Assembly (NCBI GenBank): GCA_035939775.1
Contig: DASZFO010000114.1
Coordinates: forward strand, 1-37,658
DNA length: 37,658 nt
Direction of reading: 5' to 3'
From: Pirellulales bacterium
GTDB lineage: Bacteria; Planctomycetota; Planctomycetia; Pirellulales; DATAWG01
In this document: positions 32,653 to 37,658 of the stretch, piece by piece
Layout: every line of letters starts with the position of its first letter
Numbering within the stretch: position 1 is the stretch's first letter
The notes under the pieces: generated by a model
What the model saw: the letters and a program-made list of their open reading frames with translations, nothing else
Databases searched by the model: none
Told to the model about the DNA's origin: nothing
Program-made: the position numbers and the translations under genes

Positions 32653-34532
32653 TGCAAACCCTTGGCTTGGAGAAAACGCTGCCGAGCCGCGGCATCCACG
32701 GAAATCCATTTCAGCGGATGGTCGTCCAGAACGGTGTTGTAAAAACCGTGGACGTAGGGCCGCACCATGTTCTTCGTCACTTGTACATAGATCGGAATGA
32801 CCGGCAACTCGTCCATCAAGATGGCTTCGGCATCGTGCAGTAACTTGAGCCGCTTTTGCCGATCGGTCTCTTGCTTTGCGGACTGGATCAATTCGTCGTA
32901 CCGTTTGTTGCCCCACCCCGTTTGGTTATCTTCGCCACCCGTGATGAACATACCCAAGAACGTGTTGGGATCGACGTAGTCACCGATCCAGCCCGACCGG
33001 CAGACCGTGTAGTCCAAGTTCTGCTGGGCGGCCAGATAGGCATTCCACTCCTGGTTCTGCAATTCAGTGTCGATGCCCAGATTCTCTTTCCACTGCCGCT
33101 GGATCAATTCCGCGATCGTTTTGTGCGTTTCCTCTCCGGAATTGTAGAGAATGGGAATCTTTGGAAAACCCGTTCCACCAGGAAAGCCGGCTTGAGCCAA
33201 CAGCTTGCGGGCTTCCTTCGGATCATACTCACCACAAAGGGCCGGCTCATACGGCATGTATTTTTTAATGATCGGCGGTACCAGACTGCGCGCCGGCACC
33301 TCGCCAGCGCGAGTCGCGCCATCAACGATCTCACGTTTATTGATCGCCAGCGCGAGCGCTTTCCGAACGAGCACATTGTCGAGCGGACGCCGCTTGTTGG
33401 TAACGTTAACGCGGTAGAAATAGAGCTGAAACGACTGTTCCGGTTGCAAATCGACGGGATACTGCTCGAGTAGTTGTTTAACAATCGTAGACGGAACGGT
33501 CTGAATCCAATCGGCCTTGCCTGTGAGATAGAGGTTCAAGGCAGTTGTGTCGGACTCCACGACAATTGCATCAATCGTGTTCAGCTTGACGTTGGCTCGA
33601 TCCCAATAGATTTCGTTCTTGACGAGGCGAGTTCGTTCCCGGATTCTTCGGCTTTCCAACCGATAAGGACCATTCGTGACAATGTTCTCGGGCTTGATCC
33701 AAGCCGGGAAGCCATAGGTCGCCACGCAGCGTGGATTGACCGGGTAGAGCGGAAACATACCGGTCAGTTGCATGAAATACGCGGTCGGGCTTTCGAGCGT
33801 CATTTGGTAAGTGTGATCGTCGAGCACCTTGCAGCCGACCTCGGCGAAATCCAAGAGCACCTGTTTGCATCCGTTCGGGCCGTCCCCCGGCTCGAACGTG
33901 CGTTTCTTTCCATCGATTTCGACGACGTAGGTCCGCTGCACCGTCGGTTCGTCATCGGATGGCGGCGTCTCCGGAAACGGCGGCGTCACTTTCGCTAACC
34001 GCCCTTGGAGCAATCCGCCGCGGGCAAACGGCAGAGCGCTTGCGGGAAGCTCATTCAGCTCGACTTCCACCTGATCACCGGCAGCGACACGACCGGCGTT
34101 ATATTTTCGGGCATTCTTGACATACCAAAGTTGGTATGCGTACTGAGACCCGGTCATCGGATCGAGCGTGCGACGGTGTGACCAGAGAAAATCCTGCGCA
34201 GTGACCGGAGTGCCATCGGTCCATTTGGCATCGGCCCGGAGGTGAAAAGTGTATTGCCGCTTGTCGGGCGAAATCTCCCAGCGTTCGGCGACGCCTGGGA
34301 GCGGTCCCAGCGTTTTGGGATCCCAAGAGGTCAATCCCTCAAAGATGCCCTCGATGATCCGCCCTTCAATCTGCCCAGTAACGATCGCCGGATCGACCGA
34401 TTTGATCTCGGAAGGGTTCACGAACGTGAAATCGGCTGGCGGCTCCGGATGAAATGAAATGGCCCAGACTGTTGCAGCCGTCAGCGCGGCCAGCGCAAGC
34501 CAGGCGATCAAGTTGCGGAGGTTAAACGGCAT
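32649..34532 (-). CDS. oppA: Peptide ABC transporter substrate-binding protein (OppA family)
   Basis: The 627-residue protein is a solute-binding protein of the SBP_bac_5 family. It has an N-terminal hydrophobic segment (LIAWLALAALTAATVWAISF) that serves as a signal peptide or anchor; there is no lipobox Cys. The core shows NPSEIKSVDPAIVTGQIEGR, IFEGLTSWDPKTLGPLPGVA, WTDGTPVTAQDFLWSHRRTL and the C-terminal IDTELQNQEWNAYL, all family marks. It is longer than OppA of E. coli because of an insertion (about 175-230) with ETPPSDDEPTVQRTYVVEID. As the first gene of the operon it presumably sets substrate choice. A short GTGCT-TG-AGCAC palindrome (34544-34555) lies just before its start. Confidence 0.9.
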   Translation of the reverse strand: MPFNLRNLIAWLALAALTAATVWAISFHPEPPADFTFVNPSEIKSVDPAIVTGQIEGRIIEGIFEGLTSWDPKTLGPLPGVAERWEISPDKRQYTFHLRADAKWTDGTPVTAQDFLWSHRRTLDPMTGSQYAYQLWYVKNARKYNAGRVAAGDQVEVELNELPASALPFARGGLLQGRLAKVTPPFPETPPSDDEPTVQRTYVVEIDGKKRTFEPGDGPNGCKQVLLDFAEVGCKVLDDHTYQMTLESPTAYFMQLTGMFPLYPVNPRCVATYGFPAWIKPENIVTNGPYRLESRRIRERTRLVKNEIYWDRANVKLNTIDAIVVESDTTALNLYLTGKADWIQTVPSTIVKQLLEQYPVDLQPEQSFQLYFYRVNVTNKRRPLDNVLVRKALALAINKREIVDGATRAGEVPARSLVPPIIKKYMPYEPALCGEYDPKEARKLLAQAGFPGGTGFPKIPILYNSGEETHKTIAELIQRQWKENLGIDTELQNQEWNAYLAAQQNLDYTVCRSGWIGDYVDPNTFLGMFITGGEDNQTGWGNKRYDELIQSAKQETDRQKRLKLLHDAEAILMDELPVIPIYVQVTKNMVRPYVHGFYNTVLDDHPLKWISVDAAARQRFLQAKGLQ

Positions 34533-34645
34533 TTCGGAGCGCGGTGCTTGAGCACGGCTTGCTTCGGAGGGTTATGGATAATGCAGTTTAGCTGCTGTCG
34601 AATCCCGCCTGCAATCGGCCGCGCCGATGGATATGATTAGTGGAT

Positions 34646-35407
34646 ATGTCGTCTGAAAAAGCTACGGCCTTGGTGCTGCACGTCGTCGAGTTCAGTGAGA
34701 CCAGTAGCGTCGTGACCCTGTTTACGCGGGAATTCGGCAAAATACGGGGACTGGCCAAAGGGGCCAGGCGGCCCAAAGGCCCTTTCGAGTCTGCCCTTGA
34801 CCTACTGGCCCTATGTCGAATAGTCTTCCTCCGCAAATCATCCGGTGCCTTGGACCTGCTGACGGAGGCCAAGCTCCAACGGCGGTTCCGCCCCCGCGGT
34901 CACGATCTATCAAGTCTTTACGCGGGCTATTACGTAGCTGAGTTGCTCTCCGAACTGACCGACGACTACGATCCCCATCCAGAGCTTTTCGACGCGGCGG
35001 AAGCCACGCTGGTCGGATTGTCGGACGAGGGACCCGTAGCGTCGTGGATCGTCCGGTTTGAACTCACCGCATTGAGGCTACTGGGGCATTTGCCGTCGTT
35101 GGAAGTATGCGTGGAGTGTGGCCGGCCGGTCGAAGCGGCGGGGCGAGTAGCATTTGGGTTGTTGGCCGGCGGCGTCTTGTGCAAGGAGTGCAAATTCGGA
35201 AAACGACAAGTTGTTTCGGTCTCGGAGGGAGTGTTGCGAGCCATGATTGCGCTGGCGGACGAAAAAGGTGACCGCTGGCGGCAGCTCGCCATCGATCGCA
35301 AGACGGGGGGTGAGTTGCGGGGGGTGCTGAACCATTATCTGACGCATCTATTGGGACATAAACCGCGGATGCACGAGTATCTGACTGGATTAGTTGTGCC
35401 TGCGTGA
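34646..35407 (+). CDS. recO: DNA repair protein RecO
   Basis: The ATG at 34646 is used (a GTG two codons earlier is possible), giving 253 residues. RecO helps load RecA on SSB-coated single-stranded DNA, with RecR. The N-terminal OB fold reads ATALVLHVVEFSETSSVVTL and FTREFGKIRGLAKGARR, followed by FESALDLLALCRIVFLRKSS. The helical part contains LYAGYYVAELLSELTDDYDP, and the C-terminal zinc finger has Cys155-x2-Cys158 (CVECGRP) and Cys179-x2-Cys182 (LCKECK). All elements and the length match RecO. Confidence 0.92.
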   Translation: MSSEKATALVLHVVEFSETSSVVTLFTREFGKIRGLAKGARRPKGPFESALDLLALCRIVFLRKSSGALDLLTEAKLQRRFRPRGHDLSSLYAGYYVAELLSELTDDYDPHPELFDAAEATLVGLSDEGPVASWIVRFELTALRLLGHLPSLEVCVECGRPVEAAGRVAFGLLAGGVLCKECKFGKRQVVSVSEGVLRAMIALADEKGDRWRQLAIDRKTGGELRGVLNHYLTHLLGHKPRMHEYLTGLVVPA

Positions 35408-35420
35408 GTTCGCAGGAATC

Positions 35421-35493
35421 GTAGGGTGCGTCGAGCATAGCGCTGACGCGTCGGCCTGGGAGGTGCGTCAGAGCTGCGCTCGACGCACCCTAC
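35421..35493. repeat. 73-bp inverted-repeat element upstream of the BamD-like gene
   Basis: GTAGGGTGCGTCGAGC (35421-35436) and its exact complement (35478-35493) enclose 41 bp that again contain self-complementary parts (GCGCTGACGC and GCGTCAGAGC). The element ends 51 bases before the start of the lipoprotein gene, and so lies within the likely leader or promoter area between recO and that gene. Such 'TAGGGTGCGTC' palindromes occur in many bacterial genomes as dispersed repeats. No target duplication is evident. Confidence 0.65.
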
Positions 35494-35543
35494 GCCGGAC
35501 GAGCGGCAAACAAACACACGATCGTGGCATAAGGATCATAGGG

Positions 35544-36776
35544 ATGCTAGCCGCCCGGCCAAGTTGTCCAGCGATTGCAGCCCTCTGCATGATCATCTTC
35601 AGCGGCTGCGCCGGATTTGGCGGAAATCCGACCGCCGGGCAGCCGTCGCTTCCTGGCGGTAGCGGAGAGGTGGTTTATGAACCACCGGCGCCGCTCTCGA
35701 TAATTCCATCCGGCGAACCGCGGCCCGAGCCGCCCACCGGCTGGGCACGGTTCACCTTCGACCATTTCACGGAGACGTTCAAGTCGGCGGTCGGCCGCGG
35801 CGCTAATGAAAACGTCGCTCGCCTTTATTACAGCCAGGCAGATGATTTGTATCGTCAGAAGAAATACCACGCCGCCGCCGCCAAATACGCCGCCGCCGCC
35901 GATCGGCTTCCCGATTCAACGTTGGAAGAGAATGCCCTCTTCTCGGAGGGAGAAGCGTTTTTCTTCGCCAACGAATACTCGAAGGCCAACGATGCTTATG
36001 GCGAACTGGCCAAGAAGTATTCCAACACGCGGTTCATGAACATGGCGGTAGCCCGCGAGTTCGTGATCGCCGTTTATTGGGAGCAATATGCGAATTTCAA
36101 GCCGCAGTTCGTGTTCACGCCGAACTTCTTCGACAAAACCCGGCCTATGTTCGACACCTGGGGCAATGCCATCCGCGACTACGACCTGGTGCGAATCAAC
36201 GATCCTCGCGGACCGTTTGCCGACGAGGCCGTCATGCTCACGGCGAACGCGCACTTTCTCAAACATCATTACGAAGAAGCCGACTATTCTTACACGCTAT
36301 TGCGGAACGAGTTTCCCAAGAGCAAGCATCAACTGGAGGCCCACTTGCTGGGCATCCAAACGAAACTTCGCCGTTATCAGGGACCAGGCTACGACGATCG
36401 GCCGCTCAAGGACGCCGAAAAACTTATCGATCAAACGCTGGTTCAATTCGGCAGCGAGCTGGGCGCAGAGCGAGATCGACTCGTGACCTCCAAGGGCGAA
36501 ATCCACGCCCAAGAGGCCCTGCGAGATTGGAGTGTCGCTCAGTTCTACGAAAAGGGCGAGCACTATGCCTCGGCTAAGCTCTACTACAACGACATCGTTA
36601 AAACATATCCGGAGACAAAACTTGCCGAGGCGGCGCAGACCCGATTGGCCACGATCGGTCCCCTGCCCGACGTTCCTCCCGACCGCTTCAAGATCCTGGC
36701 CGATATCTTCGATGGTGGCGATGAGGACGCCGTCATCGCACGCCAGTCGGCGCCGGACGGATCAGCGCGCCGCTAA
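35544..36776 (+). CDS. BamD-like outer-membrane lipoprotein with TPR repeats
   Basis: The start at 35544 (MLAARPSCPAIAALCMIIFS) gives a lipoprotein signal with the Cys at residue 18 (IIFSGC); the open frame upstream is the inverted repeat. The 410-residue product has tetratricopeptide-type helices: ARLYYSQADDLYRQKKYHAA, NALFSEGEAFFFANEYSKAN and ADEAVMLTANAHFLKHHYEE with FPKSKHQLEAHLL, then QFYEKGEHYASAKLYYNDIV with YPETKLAEAAQTRLA. These last repeats are the ones that mark BamD/YfiO, which helps insert barrel proteins. It is longer than BamD (about 245) because of an insert in the middle. An LptE-like gene follows, so an outer-membrane biogenesis cluster is likely. Confidence 0.78.
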   Translation: MLAARPSCPAIAALCMIIFSGCAGFGGNPTAGQPSLPGGSGEVVYEPPAPLSIIPSGEPRPEPPTGWARFTFDHFTETFKSAVGRGANENVARLYYSQADDLYRQKKYHAAAAKYAAAADRLPDSTLEENALFSEGEAFFFANEYSKANDAYGELAKKYSNTRFMNMAVAREFVIAVYWEQYANFKPQFVFTPNFFDKTRPMFDTWGNAIRDYDLVRINDPRGPFADEAVMLTANAHFLKHHYEEADYSYTLLRNEFPKSKHQLEAHLLGIQTKLRRYQGPGYDDRPLKDAEKLIDQTLVQFGSELGAERDRLVTSKGEIHAQEALRDWSVAQFYEKGEHYASAKLYYNDIVKTYPETKLAEAAQTRLATIGPLPDVPPDRFKILADIFDGGDEDAVIARQSAPDGSARR

Positions 36777-36807
36777 CCCGGCCGAGTTCAGAACTCGGAT
36801 TGCAGAC

Positions 36808-37338
36808 ATGCCCCACATGTTCGTTCTTCGTTGTTCATTCGTCATCTGCCTGCTCGCGCTGCTGGCCGGCTGCGCCGGCTATCACGTCGGCAACGCCGGG
36901 CTGTTTCCGCCAGACATCCACACCGTCTATGTGCCAATGTTCGAGTCGGAGAGCTTTCGCCCTAATCTCGGCGAGCAATTGACCGAGGCCGTCTGCAAAG
37001 AGATCGAGAACCGGACACCATTCAAGGTCGTTGGGACCCCAAATGCCGACAGCGTGCTTACTGGCAAAATCACCGGCGACACGAAGCACGCACTATTCCG
37101 CGAGCCGAATAACGAAGCCCGCGATATTGAAATGGGGATGATCGTCCGAGTTTCCTGGGCCGATCGCCGCGGGAATATCGTCCGCGATGGACAAGTCCCC
37201 CTGCCGCCGGAAATGGTCGATACGAACCAGACGGCGCGAATCATTCCGGAGTTCGGCGGTTCCACGGTAGCTGCCGAGCAGGAGATCATCAAACGGCTGG
37301 CGAAGCAGATCGTCGATCTGATGGAAGCGCCGTGGTAG
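36808..37338 (+). CDS. LptE-like LPS-assembly lipoprotein
   Basis: The 176-residue protein begins at the ATG at 36808 (an ATG at 36817 is also possible) with a lipoprotein signal, CSFVICLLALLAGC, and a good lipobox (LAGC). After the Cys it reads GYHVGNAGLFPPDIHTVYVP then FRPNLGEQLTEAVCKEIENR, the pattern of the LptE/DUF799-like beta-alpha fold, followed by ADSVLTGKITGDTKHA and AAEQEIIKRLAKQIVDLMEA. LptE plugs the LptD barrel and helps place lipopolysaccharide in the outer membrane. Together with the BamD-like gene this supports a diderm cell with an outer membrane. Confidence 0.82.
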   Translation: MPHMFVLRCSFVICLLALLAGCAGYHVGNAGLFPPDIHTVYVPMFESESFRPNLGEQLTEAVCKEIENRTPFKVVGTPNADSVLTGKITGDTKHALFREPNNEARDIEMGMIVRVSWADRRGNIVRDGQVPLPPEMVDTNQTARIIPEFGGSTVAAEQEIIKRLAKQIVDLMEAPW

Positions 37339-37492
37339 GTGAACGGCGAATTTCTAACGACGAATGTCAAAAAAATGACGAATGCCAGGATGACGAAGCG
37401 GTAGAATGAACCTTTGCCCGTGGTCCATCGTCATTCGTGCTTAGGCATACTTTCGACCTTCGTCATTCGACCTTCGTGATTCAGTTTGGCAG
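37339..37492. repeat. Intergenic region with short direct and inverted GACGAATG/CATTCGTC repeats
   Basis: Between the LptE-like gene and folP there is a run of related short words: GACGAATG occurs twice and ATGACGA twice in the left part, and the complementary CGTCATTCG twice in the right part. A 14-bp tandem repeat, TTCGACCTTCGTCA then TTCGACCTTCGTGA (37452-37465, 37466-37479), differs at one base. The left and right parts can pair imperfectly. No clear promoter for folP was recognised. Confidence 0.55.
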
Positions 37493-37658
37493 ATGGCATC
37501 TCATCCGAATTCAACAGCAGCGCGCTTTCCAGCCCGCGCGGACCATTGGCGGCTTCGCACGAAGACTCTCGCGCTTTCACGTCGGCCGTTGCTGATGGGC
37601 ATCGTCAATGTCACGCCCGACAGCTTCTCCGACGGTGGGAAGAATCTGGACCCGGTCG
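37493..37658 (+). CDS. folP: Dihydropteroate synthase, N-terminal part (cut by window end)
   Basis: From the ATG at 37493 a frame stays open to the end of the window (55 codons). It reads LALSRRPLLMGIVNVTPDSF then SDGGKNLDPV. The MGIVNVTPDSFSDGG sequence is the opening signature of dihydropteroate synthase, which joins p-aminobenzoate to pterin pyrophosphate in folate synthesis. The leader of about 30 residues before the signature is longer than in E. coli FolP, so a later start is possible. The rest lies outside the window. Confidence 0.9.
   Translation, partial: MASHPNSTAARFPARADHWRLRTKTLALSRRPLLMGIVNVTPDSFSDGGKNLDPV

Noticed and set aside
32653-32916. N-terminal extension of the OppB permease
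   Set aside because: The extension overlaps oppA and is not protein-like; the GTG at 32652 overlaps the oppA stop and starts a normal OppB N-terminus.
34544-34555. GTGCT-TG-AGCAC palindrome before oppA as an operator
   Set aside because: Only 5-bp arms; likely by chance in this composition. It is mentioned with oppA but not claimed as a site.
1-37658. CRISPR arrays, tRNA or rRNA genes, prophage
   Set aside because: No regularly spaced repeats, cloverleaf-like sequences, rRNA signatures, integrase or phage structural genes were noticed by eye; a dedicated scan was not possible.

Overview
The window (about 37.7 kb, GC-rich) reads as an ordinary chromosomal segment of a diderm bacterium, most likely a planctomycete of the Pirellulales type. 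This is inferred from several gene families I associate with planctomycetes: a serine/threonine-kinase-like protein with a membrane anchor, a redoxin/propeller lipoprotein, a DUF2088 (LarA-like) protein, and an 80-residue 'MTIEQ' protein. It also carries LptE-like and BamD-like outer-membrane lipoproteins, and many starts lack a Shine-Dalgarno sequence. No rRNA, tRNA, CRISPR array or prophage was seen.

Layout, left to right. 1-2.7 kb: a PD-(D/E)XK nuclease-like gene cut by the window edge, then a leftward small-protein/nucleotidyltransferase pair whose second gene is split by a 131-bp MITE-like insertion, then a rightward retropepsin-like gene that appears to share a palindromic -10 region with the leftward pair. 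2.7-6.7 kb: a zinc alcohol dehydrogenase and a SWIM/SNF2 helicase. 6.7-11.1 kb: an 80-residue protein with a probable leaderless promoter, followed by an RNA-modification group (RluA-type pseudouridine synthase, RlmM-like 2'-O-methyltransferase, convergent RlmKL). 11.3-16.9 kb: an outer-membrane barrel resembling the inverse autotransporter barrel, an unknown protein, an RmlD-like reductase and a membrane-anchored pseudokinase. 16.9-23.4 kb: DUF488, a NUDIX hydrolase, an M50-like membrane protein with an altered active site, an HD-GYP protein, a YgfZ/GcvT-like protein and a divergent LarA-like protein. 23.6-28.5 kb: a redoxin lipoprotein, a SPOR-like exported protein, RdgB and a small membrane protein. 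28.5-34.5 kb: a complete leftward oligopeptide/dipeptide ABC operon (A-B-C-D-F), mostly joined by 4-nt overlaps or short gaps. 34.6-37.7 kb: RecO, a BamD-like TPR lipoprotein, an LptE-like lipoprotein and the start of folP.

The segment is mostly housekeeping. The most notable signals are four unrelated kinds of palindromic repeat (one splitting a gene in a way that removal repairs exactly, one carried in frame inside the RlmKL linker), and three proteins that keep a recognisable fold but have lost canonical catalytic residues (pseudokinase, M50 homologue, LarA homologue). I found no convincing new multi-gene defence or metabolic system. No gene-free stretch exceeds about 300 bases.
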